A DNA stretch of 64,000 nt from JBFHIZ01 sp963666475 (GCA_963666475.2 CAXXJM010000001.1:372001-436000); one strand, 5' to 3'; positions 17,429-31,162 are shown, numbered from the stretch's first letter. Numbers and translations: made by a program. The notes: generated by a model not told the origin, from the sequence alone.

Positions 17429-17481
17429 GAGAGATCACAAGTCTTTTGAATATGCATTGAGAGAAAACAGGAGGATGAGTT

Positions 17482-18795
17482 ATGAAAAAAGTATTAAGTA
17501 CAATACTAGCAATGGGATTAGTTGTTTCAATGTTAGTAGGATGTGGTTCTGACAACAATGCAGGAACATCCAACAATTCAGCAAGTGAGTCTACAAGCAC
17601 TACTACAGAAAGTACATCAGATTTAAAAGTAGGTGTTATTCTTGTAGGAGATGAAACAGAAGGTTATACAAAAGCACATATCGATGGTATTGCTGCGGCA
17701 GGAGTTGCACTTGGAATTCCAGAAGAAAACATTATGTGGAAATACAGCGTACCAGAATCAGATGATTGTTTTACCGCTGCAAAAGAATTAGTAGCTAACG
17801 GATGTGAATTGATTATTTCTAATAGTTATGGTCACCAAGATTACATGGCAGAAGCTGCTGAAGAGTTCCCTGATGTAAACTTTGTTGCAATGACTGGTGA
17901 TTATGCAGCTATTTCAGGTCTTGATAATCTTTTCAACGCATTTACAGATGTATATGAGTCACGTTATGTATCTGGTGTTGTTGCAGGTATGAAAATTGCT
18001 GAATTAGCAGCAAATGGAGAAATTCCTGAAACTGGATATGATGCAGATGGAAACGTTAAAATTGGTTATGTTGGAGCATTCCCATATGCAGAAGTTGTAT
18101 CTGGATATACGGCTTTCTATCTTGGAATTAAATCTGTTTATGAAAACGTTGTAATGGAAGTAACTTATACAAACTCATGGTTTGATATAGAAGCGGAAGG
18201 TGCAGCAGCAGAATCATTGATCGCAGATGGATGTGTAGTAATTGGACAGCATGCTGATTCAACAGGAGCACCAACTGCAGTACAAACTGCATTAGATGAT
18301 GGAAAAGTTGCTTACTCTGTTGGATATAATGTTGATATGCTTTCAGTAGCAGAAACAGCTGCGCTTACAAGTGCAACAAATGAATGGGTAGTTTATTACA
18401 CAACGTTGTTTGAAGCATGCTTAAATGGAGCAGATGTTCCAGCTGACTGGTCTGAAGGATATTCAGTAGATGCAGTTGCAATTACAGCACTTGGATCATC
18501 ATGTGCAGAAGGAACTGCTGATAAAGTAGCTGAAGTTATTGCTGGATTAAAAGATGGTTCAATTAAAGTTTTCGATACTTCTAAATTTACAGTTGGTGGA
18601 GAAACACTTACAACTGCTACTGTAGATTTATCATATTTCGATTGGTCAACGGGAGCACCTGTAGTAGTATATGAGGGAGACACTGTTGAAGCAATTGCTA
18701 CGGATGATAATGGGGTTTCATATTTTGATGAGTCTTCATATAGAGCAGCTCCTTATTTCTCACTAAGTGTAGATGGAATTGTTCAGTTACAGTAA
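17482..18795 (+). CDS. BMP-family nucleoside-binding lipoprotein
   Basis: 437 residues. The signal peptide ends with the lipobox VGCG (Cys near 21), followed by a Ser/Thr/Asn linker and a periplasmic-binding fold of the Med/BMP family. Landmarks include KVGVILVGDETEGYTKAH, LIISNSYGHQDYM, YESRYVSGVVAGM and KIGYVGAFPYAEV. BMP proteins of this type bind purine nucleosides for an ABC importer. The transporter genes and xpt follow. Two hairpins between this gene and the ATPase gene may lower downstream expression relative to the binding protein. Confidence 0.88.
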   Translation: MKKVLSTILAMGLVVSMLVGCGSDNNAGTSNNSASESTSTTTESTSDLKVGVILVGDETEGYTKAHIDGIAAAGVALGIPEENIMWKYSVPESDDCFTAAKELVANGCELIISNSYGHQDYMAEAAEEFPDVNFVAMTGDYAAISGLDNLFNAFTDVYESRYVSGVVAGMKIAELAANGEIPETGYDADGNVKIGYVGAFPYAEVVSGYTAFYLGIKSVYENVVMEVTYTNSWFDIEAEGAAAESLIADGCVVIGQHADSTGAPTAVQTALDDGKVAYSVGYNVDMLSVAETAALTSATNEWVVYYTTLFEACLNGADVPADWSEGYSVDAVAITALGSSCAEGTADKVAEVIAGLKDGSIKVFDTSKFTVGGETLTTATVDLSYFDWSTGAPVVVYEGDTVEAIATDDNGVSYFDESSYRAAPYFSLSVDGIVQLQ

Positions 18796-18836
18796 TCTAT
18801 AATTCAAACATAGTTTTATGAGATATGAATGAGTGG

Positions 18837-18866
18837 ATTTAGGCTATCTATTTTGATAGCCTAAAT
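18837..18866 (+). terminator. Hairpin after the BMP lipoprotein gene
   Basis: ATTTAGGCTATC and GATAGCCTAAAT form a perfect 12-base stem with a six-base loop. The following T tract is weak (TTCCTT), so it may be a partial terminator or an mRNA-stabilising structure. Confidence 0.6.
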
Positions 18867-18893
18867 TCCTTATATAAAGTATGATGCGAAAAG

Positions 18894-18941
18894 TAAACGT
18901 ATTTGTTGAAAGTAGACTTACAATGAATACGTTTATTTTTT
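18894..18941 (+). terminator. Second hairpin before the ABC ATPase gene
   Basis: TAAACGTATT and AATACGTTTA form a ten-base stem and are followed by six T. It lies 30 bases before the ATPase start and resembles an intrinsic terminator, possibly leaky. Confidence 0.65.
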
Positions 18942-18970
18942 GAAATGAATATAAACCAAAGGAGAATCGC

Positions 18971-20515
18971 GTGATGGAACAACAGTCAATGGCAATTCAA
19001 ATGAAAGCAGTGTCAAAAAGATTTGGCTCTGCAGTTGCAAATAATAAAGTAGATTTCGAAGTTCGGAAAGGTGAAATTCTTTCTTTGCTTGGAGAGAATG
19101 GAAGTGGAAAAACATCTTTGATGAATATGCTTTCAGGTATTTATTATCCAGATGAAGGGGATATTTTTGTATCAGGTGAAAAAGTAAGAATTCGCTCACC
19201 ATACGATGCATTTGCTCTTGGAATTGGAATGGTGCATCAACATTTTAAATTGGTTGATGTTTTTACTGCGCAAGAAAATATCATTTTAGGTTTGAAAGAG
19301 AATAAAAGTCAGAAAGAGATTACAGAAAGCATTCAAGAAATCTGTAATAGATATGGATTCATAATCAACCTAAATCAACGTGTGTATGATATGTCTGTAG
19401 CTGAAAAGCAGACTTTAGAAATCGTAAAAGTGCTATATCGTGGAGCTGATATCTTGATATTAGACGAGCCAACAGCAGTTCTTACCCCACAAGAAACAGA
19501 AGTCCTTTTTTCAGTGCTTAGAAATATGAGAAAAAATGGAAAATCTGTAATCATTATTACACATAAACTCCATGAAGTTCTATCGGTGTCGGACCGTGTA
19601 ACAATTTTGAGAAAAGGGGAGTTTATTGGGACTGTAGAAACAAAAGATGCCACAGAACATTCGCTTACTGAAATGATGGTTGGTAAAAAGGTAGAATTAA
19701 ATATTGAACGTAACAAAATAGAAAATCCAGTGAAAAGAATGGATGTATCACACATTACATATAAAAATGAGGAAGGTACGAAAGTACTGGATGATGTTAG
19801 TTTTTCGGTATACGGGGGTGAAATACTTGGAATTGCTGGGATTTCAGGTTGTGGTCAAAAAGAATTATTAGAGTCGATTGCTGGATTGCTGCCTGTTTCA
19901 AGTGAAAGTAAGATTACTTATTATAATAAGGAAAATCATGAAATGGAACTAGTCGGAAAAAATCCAAGAAAAATCAGACAAGCTGGAGTTGTATTGTCTT
20001 TCGTTCCAGAGGATCGTCTAGGTATGGGTTTGGTTGGGTCGATGGGAATGACTGGAAATATGCTACTGCAAACCTATGCAGAAGGGAAAAGCTTCCTTCA
20101 TTCTAGAAAAGCAGCAAGAAACCATGCGATTAAGATTAAAGAAGATTTGGGTGTTGTTACTCCTGGAATAAACGCACCCGTACGAAAACTTTCTGGAGGA
20201 AATGTACAAAAGGTTTTGGTTGGAAGAGAAATCGCAAGTAAGCCGACGGTCTTGATGACGGCCTATGCGGTTCGAGGGTTAGATATTCATACTTCGTATA
20301 CAATATATAATTTGTTGAATCAGGAAAAGGCAAATGGCACCGCTGTAATGTATGTGGGAGAAGATTTGGACGTATTGCTTGCCCTTGCAGATCGTATTTT
20401 AATTATGTGTGAAGGAAAGGTTAATGGAATTGTTGATGCCAGAACAACCACAAAAGAGGAAATCGGTCTAAGAATGACGAAAATGCAGAATGACGGAGGT
20501 AAAGAAAATGAATAA
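18971..20515 (+). CDS. Nucleoside ABC transporter ATP-binding protein (two ATPase domains)
   Basis: 514 residues with two ATPase domains. The first has Walker A GENGSGKTS near 41, a MSVAEKQ signature near 140 and Walker B LILDEPTA. The second is degenerate, with GISGCGQKE in place of Walker A, the signature LSGGNVQK and TAYAVRGLD in place of the usual Walker B. This layout is normal for YufO/NupA-type sugar and nucleoside importers. GTG 18971 or ATG 18974 are both possible behind AAAGGAG. It overlaps the first permease gene by eight bases. Confidence 0.92.
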   Translation: MMEQQSMAIQMKAVSKRFGSAVANNKVDFEVRKGEILSLLGENGSGKTSLMNMLSGIYYPDEGDIFVSGEKVRIRSPYDAFALGIGMVHQHFKLVDVFTAQENIILGLKENKSQKEITESIQEICNRYGFIINLNQRVYDMSVAEKQTLEIVKVLYRGADILILDEPTAVLTPQETEVLFSVLRNMRKNGKSVIIITHKLHEVLSVSDRVTILRKGEFIGTVETKDATEHSLTEMMVGKKVELNIERNKIENPVKRMDVSHITYKNEEGTKVLDDVSFSVYGGEILGIAGISGCGQKELLESIAGLLPVSSESKITYYNKENHEMELVGKNPRKIRQAGVVLSFVPEDRLGMGLVGSMGMTGNMLLQTYAEGKSFLHSRKAARNHAIKIKEDLGVVTPGINAPVRKLSGGNVQKVLVGREIASKPTVLMTAYAVRGLDIHTSYTIYNLLNQEKANGTAVMYVGEDLDVLLALADRILIMCEGKVNGIVDARTTTKEEIGLRMTKMQNDGGKENE

Positions 20516-21599
20516 AAGTGAACCGCTCATTCGTGTTACGAAAAGAGAACATGTAGAACTTGGGAAGGGTATTGTGATTCGTGCATCTGCGGTGATTATT
20601 GCATTACTTGTTGCGACGTTATTTATTTATGTGATTTTGAAAGTTCCACCACTACGTGTGCTTTCTCTAATGTGGGAAGGTGCATTTGGTAATGCAATTT
20701 ATTTGGAAGATACTATATTTTTTACTGCCAAGTTACTTTGTATTGCGGTCGCTTTAGCGCCTGCATTTAAAATGAAGTTTTGGAATATCGGTGCAGAAGG
20801 TCAGGTTTTAGCTGGTGGACTTGCAACCGCTATTGTAATGGTATATGGAAGTCAAATACCATCTCCTTATATTTATATTGTTATGTTTGGGTCTGCAGTG
20901 ATATTTGGTGCAGTCTGGGGGTTGATTCCTGCATTCTTCAAAGCAAAGTGGAATGTCAATGAGACACTATTTACTTTGATGATGAATTATGTAATTATTC
21001 AGATTGTAAATTATTTTTATAATAACTGGCGTGGAACGGCATCAGCACTTGGAAAATTGAACAAAGGTACGAAAATTGGATATTTGCCAGATCTGTTTGG
21101 AAATGATAATCTTCTAATGGTAATTGTTGTTTTATCGTTGACTTTATTGGTATACTTATATTTAAGTCATACAAGACATGGATATGAGATTGCTGTCGTA
21201 GGAGAATCGGAAAATACCGCAAAATACGCAGGAATGGATGTAAAAAAAGTAATCGTTCGTACGATGTTACTTTCTGGTGCAATTGCTGGTATCTGTGGAT
21301 TTATGACTGTAGCCGGACAGGATCATTCGATTTCTTCCGCAACTGCTGGTGGATATGGGTTCACCGCTATTATTGTGGCATGGCTTGCAAATTTCAACCC
21401 GATATTCATGGTTTTTATTTCACTATTTGTTGTATTCTTAGATAAAGGAACCAACCACATTACAGACACTTTCTCTGGATTTGATAATAGTGCTTCAAAA
21501 ATTGTTATTGGAATTGTGTTGTTTTTTGTAATAGGAAGCGAATTCTTTGTACGATATAATATGTCATTCCGAACTCGCAAAAATAAGGAGGACAAATAA
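20508..21599 (+). CDS. Nucleoside ABC transporter permease 1
   Basis: 363 residues with about eight to ten membrane segments. The start ATG 20508 follows GGAGG by eight bases and overlaps the ATPase stop. The motif GAEGQVLAGGLATA and the loop RHGYEIAVVGESENTAKYAG are typical of YufP/NupB-type permeases. It forms the membrane channel together with the next gene. Confidence 0.92.
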   Translation: MNKSEPLIRVTKREHVELGKGIVIRASAVIIALLVATLFIYVILKVPPLRVLSLMWEGAFGNAIYLEDTIFFTAKLLCIAVALAPAFKMKFWNIGAEGQVLAGGLATAIVMVYGSQIPSPYIYIVMFGSAVIFGAVWGLIPAFFKAKWNVNETLFTLMMNYVIIQIVNYFYNNWRGTASALGKLNKGTKIGYLPDLFGNDNLLMVIVVLSLTLLVYLYLSHTRHGYEIAVVGESENTAKYAGMDVKKVIVRTMLLSGAIAGICGFMTVAGQDHSISSATAGGYGFTAIIVAWLANFNPIFMVFISLFVVFLDKGTNHITDTFSGFDNSASKIVIGIVLFFVIGSEFFVRYNMSFRTRKNKEDK

Positions 21600-21600
21600 T

Positions 21601-22590
21601 ATGGCTAATTTAATTGCTTGGATCATTCGTGCTGTAGTATTTGGAAGTGTTGTTATGTATGGCGCCATCGGGGAAACAATAACAGAAAAAGTAGGACACT
21701 TAAATTTAGGTACACCTGGAATTATGTGTATTGGAGGCGCCTTCGGTTTTGTGGGTGCATATACCTATGAAATAAATGTTGCTGACCCCAATGCTTTTTT
21801 ATGCATTTTGGTTGCTATGTCTAGTGGTTTTATTGCGGCAATGATCGCAGGGTTAATTTATTCGTTTTTAACAGTGTCATTATTGATCAATCAAAATGTG
21901 GTAGGATTGACTATGACCATTTTTGGAGTAGGTGTAGGTAAGTTCTTTGGAGCTTATGCAATTCCAGAAGGAGCAGTATCAACAAAGGCATCTTTTGCAA
22001 ATGGAGTATTTGGTGCCAAAATTCCATTTTTAAGTGATTTGGGTTTTATTGGTGATGTTGTTTTTTCCTATGGATTTATGATGTATTTAGCAATTTTTCT
22101 CGCTATAGCTACGCAATTATTTATGACAAAAACAAGAGTTGGTTTGAATTTGAGATCAATTGGAGAAAACCCATCGACAGCTGACGCAGCTGGAATTGCT
22201 GTTACAAAATATAAGTACTTTGCGATTTGTATAGGCTCAGGTATTACTGGACTGGGTGGGGTATATTATGTATTGGATTATAGCAAAGCGACCTGGGCGA
22301 CTGCTGCAGGAGATGCAATTGAAGGATTGGCATGGTTGTCGGTAGCACTCGTAATTTTTGTAAGATGGAATACTATGAATGCGATATGGGGGTCCTATTT
22401 ATTTGGACTTTGTTATTGGGCATATGCTTTTGTTCCAAGTATAACTGGAATCAGTATTAATACAGACATTGCAGAGATTTTACCTTATATAGTAACGATT
22501 GTTGTATTAATAGCAGGAAATTTAATGAAAAAAGGTGGGCATCGAGGGCCGGCTTTCCTTGGTATGGGATATTTTAGAGAAGAACGATAA
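21601..22590 (+). CDS. Nucleoside ABC transporter permease 2
   Basis: 329 residues with about eight to ten membrane segments. Landmarks GAIGETITEKVGHLNLGTPG and RVGLNLRSIGENPSTADAAG match YufQ/NupC-type permeases. The ATG at 21601 is directly preceded by AAGGAGG; the gap to permease 1 is one base. Same operon. Confidence 0.92.
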   Translation: MANLIAWIIRAVVFGSVVMYGAIGETITEKVGHLNLGTPGIMCIGGAFGFVGAYTYEINVADPNAFLCILVAMSSGFIAAMIAGLIYSFLTVSLLINQNVVGLTMTIFGVGVGKFFGAYAIPEGAVSTKASFANGVFGAKIPFLSDLGFIGDVVFSYGFMMYLAIFLAIATQLFMTKTRVGLNLRSIGENPSTADAAGIAVTKYKYFAICIGSGITGLGGVYYVLDYSKATWATAAGDAIEGLAWLSVALVIFVRWNTMNAIWGSYLFGLCYWAYAFVPSITGISINTDIAEILPYIVTIVVLIAGNLMKKGGHRGPAFLGMGYFREER

Positions 22591-22610
22591 CGTAGAGAGA
22601 AGGATTTTAA

Positions 22611-23180
22611 ATGGAATTATTAAAAAAGCGAATTTTGGAAGAAGGACGTACTGTTGGTGAAGAAATATTGAAAGTGGATTCTTTTTTGAACCATCAAATT
22701 GACGCGAATCTATTTCGGGAAATCGGTGTGGAATTTAAAAAAAGATTTTCAAATAATAAAATCACCAAATTGCTTACGATTGAATCATCTGGAATTGCAA
22801 TAGCAACTGTGGCTGCATTGGAGTTTGATGTACCAGTTGTCTTTGCAAAAAAAGCACAGTCAAGAAATTTGGACCAAAGTATATATTCTAGTAAAGTTCA
22901 TTCGTTTACCAAAGGAATTACTTATGATGTTATGGTCTCCAGACGATATTTATCCGAAGAGGATCATGTACTAATTATTGATGATTTTTTGGCTAATGGA
23001 AAAGCAGTCGAAGGGTTATTAGAAATTTGTGAGCAAGCTGGAGCAACGGTTGAGGGAATTGGGATTGTAATTGAGAAAGGATTTCAAGTTGGTGGAAAAG
23101 TTTTGCGTGAAAAAGGATATCGTGTTGAATCCTTAGCAATCGTTGATCGATTTACAGATGGCGAAATACGGTTTTTATAG
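22611..23180 (+). CDS. xpt: Xanthine phosphoribosyltransferase
   Basis: 189 residues, the family length. It converts xanthine and PRPP into XMP for purine salvage. The PRPP-binding motif VLIIDDFLANGKA is near residue 123, and the purine-specific region LLTIESSGIAIA and VPVVFAKK match Xpt. It lies 20 bases after the permease genes, so uptake and salvage are joined in one operon. I saw no purine riboswitch in the leader. Confidence 0.94.
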   Translation: MELLKKRILEEGRTVGEEILKVDSFLNHQIDANLFREIGVEFKKRFSNNKITKLLTIESSGIAIATVAALEFDVPVVFAKKAQSRNLDQSIYSSKVHSFTKGITYDVMVSRRYLSEEDHVLIIDDFLANGKAVEGLLEICEQAGATVEGIGIVIEKGFQVGGKVLREKGYRVESLAIVDRFTDGEIRFL

Positions 23181-23195
23181 TCGAGAATCAGTTGG

Positions 23196-23224
23196 TTGAA
23201 TCTTCTGCCGAGAAATGGTATTAT
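23196..23224 (+). promoter_or_regulatory. Promoter for the lipoprotein gene at 23259
   Basis: TTGAAT and TATTAT with a 17-base spacer, starting 15 bases after the xpt stop. Confidence 0.65.
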
Positions 23225-23258
23225 TAGATATAAATATGTCCAAATTAAGGGGATTCGT

Positions 23259-23999
23259 ATGAAAAGAAAATTGGTCTATTTCATTATAATATTTTCGATG
23301 GTATTTAGTTTTGTTGGTTGCACATCAGTTCCAGATATGTCAGATGCACAAGCAGCAAAGATATCAAATTACGCAACTGCTTTATTATTAAAATATGATG
23401 CAAATTATGAGAGTCGTCTTGTAGATACTGCTGCAATTGAGGAAGAGCGTGCAATTGAAGCGGCAAAAGATAAACAGCGATTAGAAGAAGAGGCTGCACG
23501 TCAAGCTGCATATGATGCTGAGCAAGCTGCAAAATCTGTAGATACTTCTGTGCCAGAGGTGGTGGTTGATTCCTATTTGGATATCGCTACGACTTTATCA
23601 TTCACAGATGTATCAATAAATTATGCTTATATGGAACTGAGTCAGGCTTACCCCGAAGACACCTCAAATGATTTCTTGACACCAGTACGAGCAGATGTAG
23701 ATAGTCAGTTATTGGTTCTACATTTTACGCTAACAAATTTATCGATGGAAGATAAAGTGATCAGTATTAATGATACAAAAGCTGTTTTCCAGGTTTATAT
23801 CAATGGTACTATTCAGAGAAATGTTCTTTCTACTTTGCTATTAAATGATTTTGCGTATTTTGAAGATACATTATCTCCTGGTGAAATGGTAGATTTGGTT
23901 GCTATATGTGAAATAACAAATGAACAATCTACAAGTATAGAGTCTTTGATATTGGGTATAAAATATAATGGAGAGTCTTTCCGGGCTAAACTCCAGTAA
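23259..23999 (+). CDS. Predicted lipoprotein of unknown function
   Basis: 246 residues. The start ATG 23259 follows AAGGGG. The signal peptide ends with the lipobox VGCT near residue 21. An Ala/Glu-rich helical stretch (about 65-95) leads to a C-terminal beta-rich region (about 105-246) with LLVLHFTLTNLSMEDKVIS and LSPGEMVDLVAICEI, which resembles the immunoglobulin-like domains of DUF4352/DUF5067 proteins. Secreted and membrane anchored. The function is not known. Confidence 0.78.
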   Translation: MKRKLVYFIIIFSMVFSFVGCTSVPDMSDAQAAKISNYATALLLKYDANYESRLVDTAAIEEERAIEAAKDKQRLEEEAARQAAYDAEQAAKSVDTSVPEVVVDSYLDIATTLSFTDVSINYAYMELSQAYPEDTSNDFLTPVRADVDSQLLVLHFTLTNLSMEDKVISINDTKAVFQVYINGTIQRNVLSTLLLNDFAYFEDTLSPGEMVDLVAICEITNEQSTSIESLILGIKYNGESFRAKLQ

Positions 24000-24016
24000 A
24001 TAAAGAGGAAAATCTA

Positions 24017-24556
24017 TTGATCGAAGAAATCATGTCATACAATAAGAAGTTTGTTGAAAAGAAAGAATATGAACAGTTTATCACGAGTAAGTATCCGGAA
24101 AAGAAACTTGCAATTTTGTCATGTATGGATGCAAGGCTAACAGAACTTTTGACAGCAGCACTGGGTCTGAAAAACGGAGATGCAAAGATTATTAAAAATG
24201 CTGGAGGTGTGATTTCGCATCCTTTTGGTAGTGTCATGCGTTCGCTTTTGATTGCGGTATATGAATTGGGGGTAGAGGAAATCTTGGTGATAGGGCACAC
24301 CGATTGTGGCGTGCGTCACATGGATAGTGATCGATTAATTGATAAAATGAAAGCAAGTGGAGTAACTGAAGAGAGTTTTGAACAGTTAAAATATTTTGGC
24401 GTGGATTTTAATTCTTGGTTGTGTGGATTTGAGGATTTGAATTCTTCTGTTCGAGATTCGGTAGATATGATAAAGAAACATCCTTTATTGCCCAATCATA
24501 TAGAAGTATATGGCATGGTAATAGATTCGGTAACTGGTGAATTGTCCAGAATATAA
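24017..24556 (+). CDS. Beta-class carbonic anhydrase
   Basis: 179 residues. Zinc ligands are seen as CMDAR near residues 36-40 and HTDC near 94-97, with KNAGG between them. This is the short beta-class (clade D-like) form that interconverts CO2 and bicarbonate. The TTG at 24017 follows AGAGG; ATG 24032 (MSYNKKF) is an alternative start. The gene is followed by a strong terminator. Confidence 0.9.
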   Translation: MIEEIMSYNKKFVEKKEYEQFITSKYPEKKLAILSCMDARLTELLTAALGLKNGDAKIIKNAGGVISHPFGSVMRSLLIAVYELGVEEILVIGHTDCGVRHMDSDRLIDKMKASGVTEESFEQLKYFGVDFNSWLCGFEDLNSSVRDSVDMIKKHPLLPNHIEVYGMVIDSVTGELSRI

Positions 24557-24580
24557 AAAAGGACCAATGGTCCTTTTTTT
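24555..24580 (+). terminator. Terminator after carbonic anhydrase gene
   Basis: AAAAAAGGACC-AAT-GGTCCTTTTTTT is a compact perfect hairpin with a T tract. Confidence 0.9.
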
Positions 24581-24611
24581 ATTGCAATTCTTCAAATCCG
24601 AAGTGATTTTC

Positions 24612-25066
24612 TTGTAACCAAGATTGCAATAAACCACCTGCTATGCAGGTGTGTTCCCACCTAGCTTTCGCTTTAAGCATCAAAGAATTCTAGGAATACA
24701 GGATAACAATTGGATAAATGTTCTCGTTATTTACAATATTTGTCCAAAACACTTGGTTGATAGCGTGGAGAAGGCCTTTAAATCTATTGTTCGGACAAAT
24801 TAGTTGTGTAATAGTCACAAACTATTCAAAGTTTCACTATAGTTTGGACGTAAGCTCTATAATAGGATGTACTATTGCCCAAAGGGATATTTCAAATATT
24901 TCTAAAACGAAAGATTGGATAAAAGCACATGTTTTCAAAGAGTTTTTATCAAATGTCTATATAAGGAGTAAGGAAGGCGAACTTTTCAGAGCCTCTTTGG
25001 AGGCAAGCAGGGAACATCGGCTTATAGCCGCAGAGCAAACCACCAGCTAAGCTGGTGGTAATGATT
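24612..25066 (+). mobile_element. Palindrome-ended repeat element, copy 1 (IS200/IS605-like, non-autonomous)
   Basis: About 455 bases, homologous over its whole length to 31219-31704 in the same orientation. A left-end hairpin CACCTGC-TAT-GCAGGTG (24635-24651) and a right-end hairpin ACCACCAGC-TAA-GCTGGTGGT (25039-25059) are different palindromes, as in IS200/IS605 elements, and there are no terminal inverted repeats. No transposase is encoded. Internal stems are present, for example ATTTGTCC / GGACAAAT. A short frame at the right end (KDWIKAHVFKEF) is shared with copy 2 but is not clearly under protein selection. The repeat is certain; the element family is inferred. Confidence 0.7.
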
Positions 25067-25165
25067 GGTCAGTATAGAAAATATAGCTTTTATTATGGAA
25101 TTAACCAGCTCACTGACTGCGATTTTGTACATATAAAAAAACAATAAAAATTTCAAAAAAAAGTG

Positions 25166-25194
25166 TTGACGAACCAAAAGACACATGATAATAT
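25166..25194 (+). promoter_or_regulatory. rRNA operon promoter P1
   Basis: TTGACG and TAATAT with a 17-base spacer. The first transcribed bases contain GTTGCGTTTGAG and, further on, AAGCAAC, which can form a hairpin. Confidence 0.75.
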
Positions 25195-25283
25195 TAACGA
25201 GTTGCGTTTGAGAAATGGATTTGAAAGCAACAAAAATTATTCGATTCCAACAGAACGAATAAAAAAAGTTTTTAAAAAAGTTG

Positions 25284-25312
25284 TTGACAAACGAAAACGC
25301 ACATGATATTAT
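25284..25312 (+). promoter_or_regulatory. rRNA operon promoter P2
   Basis: TTGACA and TATTAT with a 17-base spacer, 118 bases after P1. The surrounding sequence (GTTGAC, ACGAA, CACATGATA, AGTTGCGTCTGAG) repeats that of P1, so the promoters arose by tandem duplication. Confidence 0.85.
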
Positions 25313-25782
25313 GATTAAGTTGCGTCTGAGACAAAAGCAACAAAATGAACCTTGAAATTGAAAAATAGAACAGCGGAATTATTTCGTAATTACGAAGTAA
25401 TTACCAATGGCTGAACGTAGAGTTCGGACTATTTTTTTAGGAGTGTAAGTCCTTTTAAACCAGGACAAACACCACGAGAATTAGACTCGTGACGAAGTTC
25501 GAAAGAGCTTCTAAAGACTTTGGCAGCAACCAAAGATTTGATTCCTAAATAGTAATGCAACCTTGAAAATTCATTTGAAGAAAGCTGCAGTATAGCTGTA
25601 GCAAAACTTCTCGAAAGAGAAGACGAAGTAAGAAATTACTTTGACAAATATTTTTAAGAACCGAATCGGAAACGATTCGAACAATCCAAACAAAAACAGT
25701 AAATTGTTTTGGCAAGTCGAAAGGCGAACCAAGACAACGGAAAAAATTAGCTAGATGTTGATTTTGACTGAGGAAAAAACTA
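25313..25782 (+). other. rRNA operon leader, rich in hairpins
   Basis: 470 bases without a gene. Several clear hairpins are seen: CACGAG / CTCGTG (25473-25491), CTTCTC-GAAA-GAGAAG (25607-25622) and CGAATCG-GAAA-CGATTCG (25662-25679); the last two have GNRA tetraloops. Such structures fit antitermination and processing of the 16S precursor. Confidence 0.7.
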
Positions 25783-27567
<1,785 letters not shown>

Positions 27568-27684
27568 ACTGGTGGCGATGCGCTTAGGGACAACACCCGT
27601 TCCCATCCCGAACACGATGGTAAAGACTTAAGCGGCCGATGATACTATGTTGGAGACGACATGGGAAAGTAGGTGGCTGCCAGT
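27568..27684 (+). rRNA. rrf: 5S ribosomal RNA, located between 16S and 23S
   Basis: About 117 bases. Helix I is formed by CTGGTGGC at the start and GCTGCCAG at the end. The conserved core CCCGTTCCCATCCCGAACAC is near 27596, and GGAGAC and GTAGGTGGCTGCC follow as in other Clostridia 5S genes. No second 5S follows the 23S gene. Confidence 0.93.
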
Positions 27685-28183
27685 TTTATAAAAAATTTAT
27701 AAGTGATTTAAGAATAAAAAGAGATTTTTGTTCTTAAATGGCTGATAAAGCCAAGATTGTACATTGAAAACCGAATAGAGAAATGAAATATCTGATTAGA
27801 TATAAGAAGTAGAAATACTTCAAATAGATAAGAAGACATCCGAGGATATCACATGAGAGTGTGATATAAAATAAGAAACACAAATGAGTAGAAATACTCG
27901 AAACAGAGATTTAACTCTTTAAAATAACTAAACCAAGTCCCAACGCTATGGGACGAGCTTAGAAGAAGCAGGATTGAAGAAAACGAGAGGCAAACGAGCT
28001 GGTAGACGATATCAGTAAGGAAGCGGTTATCTTATTGATGAATATCAATAAGCATATCTTGTTGACTCCCGTCAACAAGCGCATTCACTTCGTAAATGCT
28101 AATTGTCCTTTTTATCCAAAAGAAGGCGAATACAAGTATTCGATTCTGGGATAAAAACTCCAATAACCGCTCACTAAGTTTTA
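27685..28183 (+). other. 5S-23S spacer with processing stem and hairpins
   Basis: 499 bases without a gene or tRNA. It contains the 5' arm of the 23S processing stem (27759-27787) and perfect hairpins CTTATTGAT-GAAT-ATCAATAAG (28031-28052) and CTTGTTGAC-TCCC-GTCAACAAG (28058-28079). Confidence 0.7.
27759..27787 (+). other. 5' arm of the pre-23S processing stem
   Basis: This stretch (core AAAACCGAATAGA) is complementary over almost 30 bases to 31135-31162 (core TCTATTCGGTTTT), which lies after the 23S gene. Together they enclose 23S only, as expected for an RNase III cleavage stem. The 5S gene is outside it. Confidence 0.85.
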
Positions 28184-31071
<2,888 letters not shown>

Positions 31072-31134
31072 AACGGTTTAGGAAAAAGCGTATGACAACA
31101 TACGTGATGTTGGAAAGATCAACTAGTCAGAAGA

Positions 31135-31162
31135 ATTCATTTCTATTCGGTTTTGAGTGTAC
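31135..31162 (+). other. 3' arm of the pre-23S processing stem
   Basis: Complement of 27759-27787 (see that entry). It lies 64 bases after the end of 23S and before the operon terminator. Confidence 0.85.

Noticed and set aside
17290..17481. Possible purine riboswitch ahead of the nucleoside transporter and xpt operon
   Set aside because: The conserved riboswitch core is not present; only a promoter and a simple terminator hairpin are seen.
24718..25050. A 110-codon open frame inside repeat copy 1, with its last 50 codons shared with copy 2 (KDWIKAHVFKEFLSNVYIRS)
   Set aside because: No ribosome site, no recognised family, and the differences between the copies change many residues, so coding selection is not evident.
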